This document shows positions 1 to 5,953 of a stretch of 43,473 bases of DNA, piece after piece. A model generated the notes under the pieces. That model worked only from the letters and a program-made list of their open reading frames with translations, was not told where the DNA came from and searched no databases. How positions within the stretch are numbered: position 1 is the first letter of the stretch; each line of letters starts with the position of its first letter. The stretch comes from Cyclobacteriaceae bacterium (lineage in GTDB: Bacteria; Bacteroidota; Bacteroidia; Cytophagales; Cyclobacteriaceae). A program made the position numbers and the translations under genes. The stretch lies in contig JALHRJ010000037.1 of the NCBI GenBank assembly GCA_022841475.1, positions 1 to 43,473 of the forward strand, written 5' to 3'.

Positions 1-163
1 GAGAAACGCACGCCATAAAGAGTTAATATAATAACTATTTAGAAAGTTTATTTCTAGTTTTGATTATTAGGACATATATATATAAAGATAATATAATAAA
101 ATAACTCTTTTTTTTTTTTTATACTTAGTAACTCATATATTCTATAAAAACTTTTTCTCTTAG
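1..163. repeat. Left copy of the terminal direct repeat
   Basis: Bases 1-163 recur at 43312-43473. The two copies match throughout except for a T run that is 13 long here (108-120) and 12 long in the right copy. This is either a genuine short terminal redundancy, similar in size to the 160-bp repeat of T7, or the overlap left when a circular genome was assembled. The repeat is AT-rich and has no gene. It contains a weak hairpin TAGAAA-gttta-TTTCTA near base 40. Confidence 0.9.
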
Positions 164-243
164 AGAGTTTTTTTGTCCAGTCTAAGCCAGTTTATTTTTA
201 GCACGCCACGCCACGCCTTACCTTGTCAAATGCTCTTTTGACT

Positions 244-351
244 AATACCTTTATAATCAGCATAATTCTATTATAATACCTTTATCATAATATGATAATA
301 CCTTTACAAAATCATAATAATACTATTACAATACTATTATAATACTATTAC
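244..351 (+). repeat. Two families of 11-bp iterons
   Basis: AATACCTTTAY occurs at 244-254, 275-285 and 297-307. AATACTATTAY occurs as three perfectly abutting copies at 319-329, 330-340 and 341-351. Both fit AATACYWTTAY. A near copy lies at 1801-1811, and two inverted copies form the palindrome at 42286-42305 in front of the ribbon-helix-helix gene. The 11-bp period is about one helical turn, so bound protein would stack on one face. The likely role is an operator array, partition site or origin iterons (inference). Confidence 0.75.
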
Positions 352-417
352 AAACGCCCAGCACTTTATAAGATAGTAAATAAATTAGACTAATAAAAAA
401 ACTTTTTAGAAAGTTAC

Positions 418-446
418 TTGACAAGAAAGTTTTTATAGTATATAAT
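418..446 (+). promoter_or_regulatory. Consensus sigma70 promoter of the leftmost early operon
   Basis: TTGACA (418-423), a 17-nt spacer and TATAAT (441-446) match the housekeeping consensus at every position. Transcription would start near 453 and run into the small early genes from 528 onward. It is the strongest promoter sequence seen in the window and is probably used immediately after infection. Confidence 0.85.
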
Positions 447-469
447 GGGTATAGACATCATTTAATAAA

Positions 470-517
470 AAGTATTTAGCACGCCACGCCGTGACGAACT
501 GAATACTTAAGACAAGG
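470..517 (+). promoter_or_regulatory. Hairpin plus GACAAGG leader, copy 1
   Basis: AAGTATT (470-476) can pair with AATACTT (502-508), presenting GACAAGG (511-517) directly after the stem and 10 nt before the ATG at 528. The same ribosome-binding motif follows hairpins in front of the genes at 816, 1282, 1552, 1983 and 2610. This copy has a different stem sequence. Confidence 0.55.
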
Positions 518-527
518 ACAAAAACAA

Positions 528-662
528 ATGAAAAGAGTTTGTAAGAACCCAAAGCACACACGCCATATAATGGCACTGCAAAAGGAAATCACAGTCAACA
601 ATTATCAGACTGGGACAACCAAAATCAGAGCCGGAAAGGTTGCAAAGTCATGTCTGAAATAA
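528..662 (+). CDS. Small basic early protein, 44 aa
   Basis: The product begins MKRVCKNPKHTRHIM and ends AKSCLK. It is rich in Lys and Arg and has two Cys residues but no recognised domain. The start is supported by GACAAGG at 511-517, the same motif that precedes its neighbours, and by the consensus promoter 80 bases upstream, of which it is the first gene. It overlaps the start of the next small CDS by 13 nt in another frame, suggesting translational coupling. Function unknown; it could be an early host-takeover peptide (inference from position only). Confidence 0.55.
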   Translation: MKRVCKNPKHTRHIMALQKEITVNNYQTGTTKIRAGKVAKSCLK

Positions 663-739
663 TGTGCAAGGCTTGCAAGGTAGTGAAAGCATGGCGAGAC
701 GGATTTTGCAAGGATTGCCATGAGTTCTATTTCAAATAG
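650..739 (+). CDS. Mini zinc-ribbon protein, 29 aa
   Basis: Starting at ATG 650 (or the internal in-frame ATG at 662), the peptide has two Cys pairs, CKAC and CKDC, separated by 12 residues, followed by an aromatic tail. This is the minimal four-Cys arrangement of a zinc knuckle. A GGAAAGG sequence lies about 11 nt before the ATG. The TAG stop leads straight into the conserved AGTTTTCTGACC box of the repeated leader. One of many tiny Cys-rich proteins in this genome; function unknown. Confidence 0.5.
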   Translation: MSEIMCKACKVVKAWRDGFCKDCHEFYFK

Positions 740-812
740 TTTTCTGACCACGTGGAGGGAGTGGCTAGCAAATTATTAAAAGACCCAAGCTAGAGGGCAA
801 GACAAGGACAAT
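738..812 (+). promoter_or_regulatory. Repeated structured leader, copy 2
   Basis: The element starts with AGTTTTCTGACC. It has a first hairpin CCAC(748-751)/GTGG(761-764), a second hairpin CTAGC(765-769)/GCTAG(789-793) and the ribosome-binding motif GACAAGG at 801-807 before the ATG at 816. The order and the second stem are shared with the copies at 1212, 1483 and 2571, while the first stem differs in sequence but still pairs. Confidence 0.6.
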
Positions 813-815
813 CAA

Positions 816-1211
816 ATGAAAGTTACAACTGAAGAAATCCTAAATAAAAGGATTTTAACCGAAGGTGAAATAAAACTTTTGGTAAAGCGTGCAAACGCTG
901 GAGAAGACGTCAACGCCAAGCGTTACGCAATCAAAGAAGAAGAGTATTTATTGACTAACACACACGAAGCAAAAGGGATTGCTTATCTGTTAGACCAATG
1001 GAAAACACCAAAGGGGGTAGAACGTAAAAACAACCCTTTTGGAGCACGTGAAGAAGACGTTTTGGCAACATTCAAATACTTTGAATTTGTAGAACTATAC
1101 AATGCCGGAAATATGCACTTTAACGTCTATACTCCAATTTATAATGTAATTGGTGAAAACGGTTCATTCCAATATTATATGTGGGGTGGCAAGGTAAATA
1201 TAATCGGCTAA
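816..1211 (+). CDS. Early protein of unknown function, 131 aa
   Basis: The N-terminal half is helical and charged (starts MKVTTEEILNKRILTEGE). The C-terminal half is rich in aromatic residues and looks beta-stranded (YFEFVELYNAGNMHF, YNVIGENGSFQYYMWGG). No family was recognised and no catalytic motif is evident. The start is set by GACAAGG at 801-807. It is flanked on both sides by copies of the structured leader and belongs to the operon driven from 418-446. A soluble early protein is the most that can be said. Confidence 0.75.
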   Translation: MKVTTEEILNKRILTEGEIKLLVKRANAGEDVNAKRYAIKEEEYLLTNTHEAKGIAYLLDQWKTPKGVERKNNPFGAREEDVLATFKYFEFVELYNAGNMHFNVYTPIYNVIGENGSFQYYMWGGKVNIIG

Positions 1212-1277
1212 TGATTTAGTTTTCTAACCCAGCGGAGGGCAGGGCTAGCAAATTAACAGCTAGAGACAAGGACAATT
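1212..1277 (+). promoter_or_regulatory. Repeated structured leader, copy 3
   Basis: Contains AGTTTTCTAACC. The first hairpin CCCAGC(1228-1233)/GCAGGG(1239-1244) has one A-A mismatch. The second hairpin is CTAGC(1245-1249)/GCTAG(1259-1263). GACAAGG is at 1265-1271. The first stem differs in sequence from copies 2 and 4 but still pairs. Confidence 0.6.
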
Positions 1278-1281
1278 TTAT

Positions 1282-1482
1282 ATGCAAGAAATTTATATTC
1301 CGAGCGTTGCTGAAATCCAGCACGCCGACACAGCCCGAGCAATCGCTCAAGAGTGGCAGGCTAATTTTGCAGAGCAAGATTATAGCTACGAAGATTTAGC
1401 GAACTGGGGAGCATACTTTTCAGAACTAGCCGAGAAGTTCCCAGAGCTAAAAGAAGAGTTCCACGAGAACGCTATTATATAG
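1282..1482 (+). CDS. Small acidic early protein, 66 aa
   Basis: Acidic and helical, with Trp and Tyr residues (AIAQEWQANFAEQDYSY, LANWGAYFSELAEKFPEL). The composition is typical of phage proteins that bind and inhibit host enzymes, but no family was recognised, so this remains a guess. The start is supported by GACAAGG at 1265-1271, 11 nt before the ATG. It ends with TAG, which leads into the next leader copy. Expressed in the leftmost early operon. Confidence 0.7.
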   Translation: MQEIYIPSVAEIQHADTARAIAQEWQANFAEQDYSYEDLANWGAYFSELAEKFPELKEEFHENAII

Positions 1483-1550
1483 TTTTCTGACTCTTGCCCG
1501 AAAGGGTGAGAGCTAGCAAATTATTAAACAGCTAGAGACAAGGGCAATAC
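1483..1550 (+). promoter_or_regulatory. Repeated structured leader, copy 4
   Basis: After AGTTTTCTGAC comes a nine-pair hairpin with a GAAA loop, CTCTTGCCC(1491-1499)/GGGTGAGAG(1504-1512). The second hairpin is CTAGC(1513-1517)/GCTAG(1531-1535). The ribosome-binding motif here is GACAAGG at 1537-1543 followed by GCAA. This is the best-paired copy of the first stem. Confidence 0.65.
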
Positions 1551-1551
1551 T

Positions 1552-1761
1552 ATGCAAACTTACCAAGTAGTCGCCAGTTATAAAGCCTTAGTGTCATATC
1601 AAATTGACGCCGAGAGCCTAAAAGACGCTGAAGAGTTAGCTAAAAGAAATCTAACCGAAGGCGTACAAGGGAGCGACAAAGCCGAATTGTTAGAGGTTGA
1701 GAACTTAACCGAAGGGCTAACCGAAGACGATATAAGCATTGAAACATCAGAAGAAATTTAG
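1552..1761 (+). CDS. Small acidic early protein, 69 aa
   Basis: Begins MQTYQVVASYKALVSYQ. The pattern, a strand followed by a helix (DAESLKDAEELAKRNL), resembles small alpha/beta proteins with an 'AESLEEAEEIA' helix, as in DpnD/PcfM-like phage proteins; this is a tentative family resemblance only. NLTEG occurs twice, at about residues 33 and 52. The C-terminus is very acidic. The start is supported by GACAAGG at 1537-1543. The gene lies between two structured leaders in the early operon. Confidence 0.7.
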   Translation: MQTYQVVASYKALVSYQIDAESLKDAEELAKRNLTEGVQGSDKAELLEVENLTEGLTEDDISIETSEEI

Positions 1762-1963
1762 TTTTCTGACCTTAGCCAGAATAGGCTGGGGCTAGCAAAT
1801 TATACTATTACACTACCGGACACGGTGAGACATCAGTCACTAATTTGCTACTGGTAGGCAATCAAAAAATAAAGACTTGCCCTAACTGTGAGTTACCTTG
1901 CCCGAATAGGGATAGACACTCAAAGCCAAATTTAGCTCTTTAAAAACTGAACACGAAGGCAAA
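1762..1963 (+). ncRNA. Structured untranslated segment with leader copy 5 and a boxA-like motif
   Basis: It opens with AGTTTTCTGACC and the hairpin CCTTAGCC(1770-1777)/GGCTGGGG(1784-1791). Instead of a nearby GCTAG, TAGCAAATTA (1793-1802) pairs perfectly with TAATTTGCTA (1841-1850), enclosing a smaller ACCG-gaca-CGGT hairpin. Near the end GCTCTTTAAAAACTGAACAC (1935-1954) resembles the boxA region of rRNA leaders. There is no ORF of note across about 200 nt. It may be a regulatory leader for the gene at 1983 or an antitermination site (inference). Confidence 0.45.
1944..1963 (+). repeat. Left arm of a 20-bp inverted repeat bracketing the 187-aa gene
   Basis: Bases 1944-1963 can pair with 2551-2570 over 20 contiguous positions, including an 11-bp perfect block (AAACTGAACAC with GTGTTCAGTTT) and two G-T wobbles. 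The arms sit just before the ribosome-binding motif and just after the stop of the gene at 1983-2546, so the transcript could close into a stem with the whole gene as its loop. Confidence 0.55.
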
Positions 1964-1982
1964 GAGACAAGGACATAATTTT

Positions 1983-2546
1983 ATGCACTCACTTTATTTT
2001 GTAATGCTGAAGCCAGAAGAAGCCGACAACGCTAAAGAAGCGATTGGTCAAGCTGAAGACTGGTTAAACAGCAACGACTTTGCGAACCAAGACGGCTATT
2101 ATTCCAGTGGCAAATGCGACTGGTTTCAAATGGGCGGGCGTTGGTCTGGTTTATTTTCAGAGCTCACATGGGCAAAACAAGCTCATGCAGAGATTGATAA
2201 ACTAGAAAAGGACAATGACATTCAGTTATTGGGTTGCCACTATGGCGACAAAGCGAAGACTGCAAAGCAAGCAAAGCTATTAAAACAGGCCGAAGAAATC
2301 TGGGCAAAGTATCGCCCAGCCGGTCTTGACGTGGTTTATAACCGCGATATGTATAGCTCACAAGAAGACGACGCAGTTAGATTAACGAAGGAAGTAGCCG
2401 AAGCCTTAATTGAAAAATATGGAAAGGAAAGCCATATTGAAATTATGGACACGGACAACTACGAAGAAATTAGCTTAGAGCTATTGCTCAATCACATTGA
2501 AGACTACGCAGGCAACTGGCTTGTTGTAGTAGATTATCACAATTAA
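1983..2546 (+). CDS. Phage protein with a DWFQMGGRWSG motif, 187 aa
   Basis: The N-terminus (HSLYFVMLKPEEADNAKEA) followed by CDWFQMGGRWSGLF at about residues 45-58 matches a type of small phage and actinobacterial hypothetical protein carrying a 'D-W-x-x-GGRW-x-G' signature. Its biochemical role is not known to me. The middle is a charged helical stretch; the C-terminus (LLNHIEDYAGNWLVVVDYHN) looks like a strand pair. The start is set by GACAAGG at 1965-1971, here GACAAGGACATAATTTT before the ATG. It is the largest gene of the left early operon and is bracketed by the 20-bp inverted repeat. Confidence 0.8.
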   Translation: MHSLYFVMLKPEEADNAKEAIGQAEDWLNSNDFANQDGYYSSGKCDWFQMGGRWSGLFSELTWAKQAHAEIDKLEKDNDIQLLGCHYGDKAKTAKQAKLLKQAEEIWAKYRPAGLDVVYNRDMYSSQEDDAVRLTKEVAEALIEKYGKESHIEIMDTDNYEEISLELLLNHIEDYAGNWLVVVDYHN

Positions 2547-2550
2547 CAAT

Positions 2551-2570
2551 TTTGCTTTTGTGTTCAGTTT
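2551..2570 (+). repeat. Right arm of the 20-bp inverted repeat
   Basis: TTTGCTTTTGTGTTCAGTTT is complementary to 1944-1963, with two G-T wobbles. It begins four nt after the TAA of the 187-aa gene and abuts leader copy 6. Confidence 0.55.
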
Positions 2571-2601
2571 CTAGCGAACTATTAACAAGCTAGGGACAAG
2601 G
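2571..2601 (+). promoter_or_regulatory. Repeated structured leader, copy 6 (short form)
   Basis: CTAGC (2571-2575) pairs with GCTAG (2589-2593) and is followed by GACAAGG (2595-2601) before the ATG at 2610. The variable first hairpin of copies 2-5 is absent; its place is taken by the arm of the inverted repeat. Confidence 0.55.
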
Positions 2602-2609
2602 ACAAATTT

Positions 2610-2819
2610 ATGCGAGACACAGCAATTTTAGCTGGTGTTTTGGTAGCTATGGTCATGGCAATTTTAGCTGGCGTGGTGGCTTACACCGCCCTAGTTTCAA
2701 TGCCTGTATGTAGCTCGGAGACGCCGGAAATTATTATTGATGTTCATGGGGCTGCCGAAGACGATATAGAAATCTATACGCCTTCAGAAGAACTTGCACC
2801 CATTGTAGACATCATTTAA
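2610..2819 (+). CDS. Small membrane protein with acidic tail, 69 aa
   Basis: Residues 5-30 form one long hydrophobic segment (AILAGVLVAMVMAILAGVV). It is followed by a Cys (SMPVCSS) and an acidic extracytoplasmic or cytoplasmic tail rich in Asp, Glu and Ile. The hydrophobic run with a following VCSS could also be read as an unusual lipoprotein-like signal, but a proper lipobox is not clear. The start is supported by GACAAGG at 2595-2601. It is the last gene of the leftmost early group; function unknown. Confidence 0.7.
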   Translation: MRDTAILAGVLVAMVMAILAGVVAYTALVSMPVCSSETPEIIIDVHGAAEDDIEIYTPSEELAPIVDII

Positions 2820-3087
2820 AATTAAAATACTTTATAATTAAAGAAAAAAATATGTATTTCATGCCGTTTACGGTTATCTTTACCGCTTAAAGTCATTGGC
2901 ACGCCACGCAAGTGGCTGGCCAGTGTATGGGTTTATCCTAGAATAGTGAATCCATACACTGGCTACGAAAGTAGCCAGAAGGAGCTCCCGCCAGTTTTGT
3001 GTATAAGCTGGCTGGCGGGGGCGTCCTTGTCTTAACGACTGCTGGCAAATAAAACCAGAAGCCAGCACTGGAGAAAATAAAAATAAA
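2820..3087 (+). ncRNA. Hairpin-dense GC-rich non-coding segment with alternative pairings
   Basis: Four stems lie within 150 nt. A: 2919-2930 with 2952-2963 (12 perfect pairs). B: CTGGCTAC(2959-2966)-GAAA-GTAGCCAG(2971-2978). C: CCCGCCAG(2987-2994)/CTGGCGGG(3012-3019). D: TGCTGGC(3040-3046)/GCCAGCA(3061-3067). Stems A and B share 2959-2963, so they exclude each other, as in attenuators and riboswitches. GCCAG or CTGGC is repeated about nine times. It lies just before the frameshifted lysozyme gene. It could be a cis-regulatory leader, a replication origin or a processing site. Confidence 0.55.
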
Positions 3088-3710
3088 ATGTACGAGCCAG
3101 AAGACGAGCCGAATGGCTTTGCAGTACGCAACTGGAAGAAGAAGCCAGAGCAAGGAGACGCCCCAAAGCGTAAGCACTTGTCATGGCGTAACGCACCAGC
3201 GTTTGCTATCTTCACAGTAGTGATTGCTTTCTTCGTTCTTATGGGAATGTTCTACGCGTCCGAATGGGCGAGTGATAATGTATTCACCACAAGAATTGAA
3301 CAGCAAGTAAATTTAAAGTAGCCGAGAAAATTACAAGCACAGAGGCGATCAAAACCGCAGAAGCGAAAGCACCTGAAGTAGAGAAGCCACAACCAATAAA
3401 TGTGCCAACAGGTTGTGAGCAATATAGAAGCAAAGTTGAAGCTGTATTTGGCACATATACCGAACAAGCCCTATTCGTTGCCAGCAAAGAGTCTGGTTGC
3501 CAGAATATAAAGTCTAAGCAACAGAACGGTAACGGGACATGGGACTATTGTATCTTTCAAATTAACAATGAGCCGTCCGCACTTGATATTGATATTTGTA
3601 TCAAGCGTGCATGGGACAAATTCAAAGGCCGGAACTTCACGTGGGGAGCATGGTATGCCGTGTGTCCACTAGGAGGAGGCCAGAGGTATCAGAATATTAA
3701 GTGTAAGTAA
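3088..3710 (+). CDS. Membrane-anchored lysozyme/lytic-transglycosylase-like protein, probably made by -1 frameshifting
   Basis: The zero frame (3088-3321, 77 aa) encodes a charged cytoplasmic N-terminus and one membrane segment (residues about 36-57). Two codons before its TAG is the slippery heptamer A-AAT-TTA (3309-3315). A -1 slip there continues for 131 codons to the stop at 3708-3710, giving a 207-aa fusion. The extension holds a charged linker rich in Lys, Ala, Glu and Pro, then a lysozyme-like domain with SKESG (probable catalytic Glu near residue 135), NGTWDYCIFQIN (cf. DYGIFQIN of lysozyme-like folds) and several Cys. As an alternative, the catalytic part could start at GTG 3402 as a separate protein, or the shift could be a sequencing error. 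The likely role is peptidoglycan cleavage from the membrane. Confidence 0.7.
3309..3315 (+). promoter_or_regulatory. Candidate -1 ribosomal frameshift site (AAATTTA)
   Basis: The heptamer has the X-XXY-YYZ form with the codons AAT and TTA in the zero frame. After slipping, the tRNAs would sit on AAA and TTT and the next codon is AAA at 3315, exactly the frame of the lysozyme-like domain. The zero-frame TAG follows at 3319-3321. No strong downstream hairpin was seen by eye. Confidence 0.6.
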
Positions 3711-3866
3711 ATGTTCGGACGGAACTACACCCATTGGTGTAACGACAAAAAGCATAATAAGTGTGGTGGCTACGTACAAGAATCGAAAACACCGGACGTG
3801 TTTAGTCTGGGAGACGAAAACTTCTACAGCCGGCCATGTATGTGCCCTTGTCATAGAATAAAATAG
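3711..3866 (+). CDS. Small Cys/His-rich protein, 51 aa
   Basis: The ATG follows directly on the TAA of the lysozyme-like gene. The product has Cys at about residues 10, 18, 43, 45 and 47, with the C-terminal run RPCMCPCHRIK. The spacing suggests metal binding, or disulfides if it is exported. No family was recognised. Being coupled to the lysozyme gene, it may act with it, but this rests only on adjacency. It is followed by a perfect 11-bp hairpin and the promoter of the helicase gene. Confidence 0.5.
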   Translation: MFGRNYTHWCNDKKHNKCGGYVQESKTPDVFSLGDENFYSRPCMCPCHRIK

Positions 3867-3880
3867 TTTATAAACAAGTT

Positions 3881-3905
3881 ATCCCCTAGAAACTTTCTAG
3901 GGGAT
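3881..3905 (+). terminator. Perfect 11-bp hairpin upstream of the helicase promoter
   Basis: ATCCCCTAGAA (3881-3891) pairs with TTCTAGGGGAT (3895-3905) around a 3-nt loop. It is followed by TTGTTATAAT rather than a run of T, so it may be a weak terminator of the left operon and/or an operator overlapping the next promoter, whose -35 region would lie inside it. Confidence 0.5.
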
Positions 3906-3906
3906 T

Positions 3907-3915
3907 TGTTATAAT
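3907..3915 (+). promoter_or_regulatory. Extended -10 promoter giving a leaderless helicase mRNA
   Basis: TG-T-TATAAT (TATAAT at 3910-3915) is an extended -10 element. The ATG of the helicase follows after only 6 nt, so transcription starting 7 nt after the -10 would begin at the A of the ATG. The same TGTTATAAT-N6-ATG arrangement recurs at 16846-16858 on the minus strand. Confidence 0.65.
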
Positions 3916-3921
3916 GGGTTT

Positions 3922-5250
3922 ATGATTCCATTGTACGACTACCAACAAGACGCAGTTAAGCAAATGCTAGCTGGAAAGGTTCTGAATACGAGCCACATTG
4001 GTATCGGCAAAACACTCATGGCACTGGGTTGTATTGAAGCGTTAGACGCCAATACAAACATGGTAGTAGCACCGAAGTCACTGCTCGTGCAGTGGCAGGG
4101 TGAAATAAATAAGTTCATGCCCGATTACTTCCCTGTGGTAGTAACCGGCACGCCAAAACAAAGACAAAAGCACTACGAGTTATTCAAGACTTGGCCGAAG
4201 AAGAAGATTTTAATAGTTGGCTATGAGACACTTCGTGGAGACATGGAGAAGGTAGCCAGCATAGTCTTTGACACAGTGATATTTGACGAGGCTCATAAAC
4301 TGAAAGAGCCTAACACGATATTGAAAAAGAGGCTTAAGTTTTTGATCGCCAAGCACCGCTTTGGCCTATCTGGTAGCCCTGTAGTAAACCATTTTGGGAA
4401 CACGTACAACATTTTAAATGCCCTTGTACCGAGCAGTTTCCCAAACTACTACTCGTTTGTTGCCACCTTTACTATCAAGACAGCGGCCAAAGGACTGATT
4501 ATTTTTAAAGACCAAGACAAAATCGTGCAAATGTTTGCACCGTATATTGTCGGGAAAACTTTAGAAGACGCAGGGTCTAGTTTACCACCACTCCAAGAGA
4601 TTGATATTAGTATTGAGCTCAATGAGCGTGAGCGTAGTATCTACAACAAAATGCTAATGGAGCTTATATTTGAGTTTGAAGAAGGCGACGTGGCCAAACT
4701 ACGCAGTCCGGTTATGTTACAAAACCTACTGGCCAAGATTGGTAAGCTACAAGAAGTAGCAGACCACCTTAGTTTAGTAGGCGACCACCAAGACAGTAGC
4801 AAGTTAGAAGCATTGAAGGACTTGCTTGAGAATAACGTGACACCGAAGGAGAAGGTGATTTTATTCACTCGCTTCAGTCGCATGGCACACATTCTCAAGG
4901 AGACTTTCCCGTATGCACAGCTCATTACCGGCCAGACAAAAGACCGTGAGGAGCAGTTGAAGCAGTTTAAGGAGTGTGGACAGCTACTGATTATGACGAA
5001 TGCCGGCCGTGAAGGTCTTAATATCCAAGAGGCGAACGTTGTAATTATGTACGACCAAGACTTTACAGCCAGTGGTATGGAGCAGAGGATTGGTAGAGCG
5101 TGGCGTAAGGGACAAACCAAGCGTGTGCGAGTCTATCATTTACTAGCTCACAAAACCATTGACTACAAAGTCCGAAGAGTTTTGAAAAAGAAAAAAGCAT
5201 TAGCAGAGGAACTGCAAGACGCGGTAAACCTTCGGGAGATTCTGATGTGA
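3922..5250 (+). CDS. SNF2-type superfamily 2 DNA helicase/translocase, 442 aa
   Basis: Motifs appear in order: Q-like N-terminus (LYDYQQDAVKQML), Walker A with GIGKT near residue 29, motif II FDEAHKL, motif III LSGSPVVN, then the C-terminal RecA fold with ILFTRFSRM, and motifs V/VI with GREGLNIQEANVVI and QRIGRAWRKGQ. The DEAH box and the QRxGRxxRxGQ form are those of SNF2/Rad54-like ATPases, which move along duplex DNA. Phage versions are thought to help replication or recombination. The length is that of a minimal two-domain enzyme without accessory domains. There is no Shine-Dalgarno; the mRNA looks leaderless. It overlaps the next gene through ATGTGA. Confidence 0.93.
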   Translation: MIPLYDYQQDAVKQMLAGKVLNTSHIGIGKTLMALGCIEALDANTNMVVAPKSLLVQWQGEINKFMPDYFPVVVTGTPKQRQKHYELFKTWPKKKILIVGYETLRGDMEKVASIVFDTVIFDEAHKLKEPNTILKKRLKFLIAKHRFGLSGSPVVNHFGNTYNILNALVPSSFPNYYSFVATFTIKTAAKGLIIFKDQDKIVQMFAPYIVGKTLEDAGSSLPPLQEIDISIELNERERSIYNKMLMELIFEFEEGDVAKLRSPVMLQNLLAKIGKLQEVADHLSLVGDHQDSSKLEALKDLLENNVTPKEKVILFTRFSRMAHILKETFPYAQLITGQTKDREEQLKQFKECGQLLIMTNAGREGLNIQEANVVIMYDQDFTASGMEQRIGRAWRKGQTKRVRVYHLLAHKTIDYKVRRVLKKKKALAEELQDAVNLREILM

Positions 5251-5447
5251 GAACACCCCATTCCAGCTTCCACAAAGGAGCGAAGATACGTATTATCTTA
5301 CGAACAGGGCAAGTCATTATTGCCAAGTTCGATCAAAAACTGAAGAGTGGGCAAGTCCGTACTGACAAAGGAGACTTTAGAATGCGTGACGTTCGCTCAA
5401 TGAACTACTATAAACCATTACCTTATGAGCAAATTATTCGTAAATAG
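5247..5447 (+). CDS. Small basic SH3-like beta protein, 66 aa
   Basis: The GTG start overlaps the helicase stop (GTGA), implying translational coupling. The segment KGAKIRIILRTGQVIIAK followed by GQVRTDKGDFRMRDVRSM alternates hydrophobic residues and turns like a small SH3 or Sm-like barrel, with many basic residues, so nucleic-acid binding is plausible. The family was not recognised. An SD-like sequence lies inside the end of the helicase gene (GGGAGATT at 5234-5241). It may be a helicase accessory factor, by position only. Confidence 0.65.
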   Translation: MRTPHSSFHKGAKIRIILRTGQVIIAKFDQKLKSGQVRTDKGDFRMRDVRSMNYYKPLPYEQIIRK

Positions 5448-5631
5448 TGTAGAAAATTTAATAGATTGCATTGAAGAAGAAACCGGCAAAAAGGTAAGGC
5501 GTGAAGAGACTAACACTTGGGGGAATTTATATGGGTTAGAAGTCCATGCTGATATTACTGTGCCACCAGACACAGCTGAATTACGTGACAAATCTGGTAA
5601 GTTATTACGAATATTTAATTTAAAAAAATAA
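5425..5631 (+). CDS. Small protein of unknown function, 68 aa
   Basis: The ATG lies 23 nt inside the end of the previous gene, in another frame. The product has a helix (NSVENLIDCIEEETGKKV) followed by strands ending in DKSGKLLRIFNLKK. No family recognised. It is part of a tightly packed series of overlapping genes (5247-8058) that must be one transcript. Confidence 0.6.
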   Translation: MSKLFVNSVENLIDCIEEETGKKVRREETNTWGNLYGLEVHADITVPPDTAELRDKSGKLLRIFNLKK

Positions 5632-5633
5632 AT

Positions 5634-5768
5634 ATGAACCACCACCGACAAGTCCAGTGTACCTGCGGAACAATAATCTTGCAGTGTCGTTGCCCTGGAA
5701 ATAAAGACGTAGAAATTGTCAAAGACGGTTGTCAGCAGTGTAAAGAGAAATTAACACAACTAGAATGA
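5634..5768 (+). CDS. Mini zinc-ribbon protein, 44 aa
   Basis: Starts MNHHRQVQCTCG. Cys occur as CxC (residues 9, 11), CxC (18, 20) and CxxC (33, 36), enough for one or two zinc sites. The TGA stop overlaps the next ATG (AATGA). It shows that TGA is used as a stop here. No family recognised; a DNA- or RNA-binding role is a guess from the metal-binding pattern. Confidence 0.55.
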   Translation: MNHHRQVQCTCGTIILQCRCPGNKDVEIVKDGCQQCKEKLTQLE

Positions 5769-5953
5769 TTACAGAATTTGACATGCAAGTTTGGGAGTTT
5801 ATAAAAAACTTCTTTAAAGACAACCTTCCCATTATAATTTTGATTGGTGTTTTCATTTTTTGGCTAGCCTTGAGCTATATCGTAGTGTTGGTTGCCATAG
5901 AATTTATCAAAGACCAAGCTGAAAGTTTTAAGAAGTGGTGGAGGAAGCCATGA
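5765..5953 (+). CDS. Small single-span membrane protein, 62 aa
   Basis: Residues about 18-45 form a strongly hydrophobic stretch (LPIIILIGVFIFWLALSY...). The flanks are amphipathic and the C-terminus is basic (ESFKKWWRKP). The start overlaps the previous stop. It could be a holin-like, superinfection-exclusion or membrane-adaptor protein; nothing distinguishes these. Its 3' end provides the GGTGGAGGAAG ribosome-binding site of the next gene. Confidence 0.6.
   Translation: MITEFDMQVWEFIKNFFKDNLPIIILIGVFIFWLALSYIVVLVAIEFIKDQAESFKKWWRKP

Larger units (their letters stand above)
164..527. other. AT-rich non-coding control region
   Basis: There is no credible gene between the terminal repeat and the first small CDS. 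The stretch holds GC-rich CACGCCAC clusters near 200 and 479, the 11-bp iterons at 244-351 and a consensus promoter at 418-446. AT-rich sequence next to iterons is what a replication origin or centromere-like site looks like, but nothing here proves either. Confidence 0.6.

Noticed and set aside
2880..3215. Minus-strand frames over the hairpin cluster
   Set aside because: No start signal, no sensible protein, and the strand disagrees with the operon; the sequence is better explained by paired stems.
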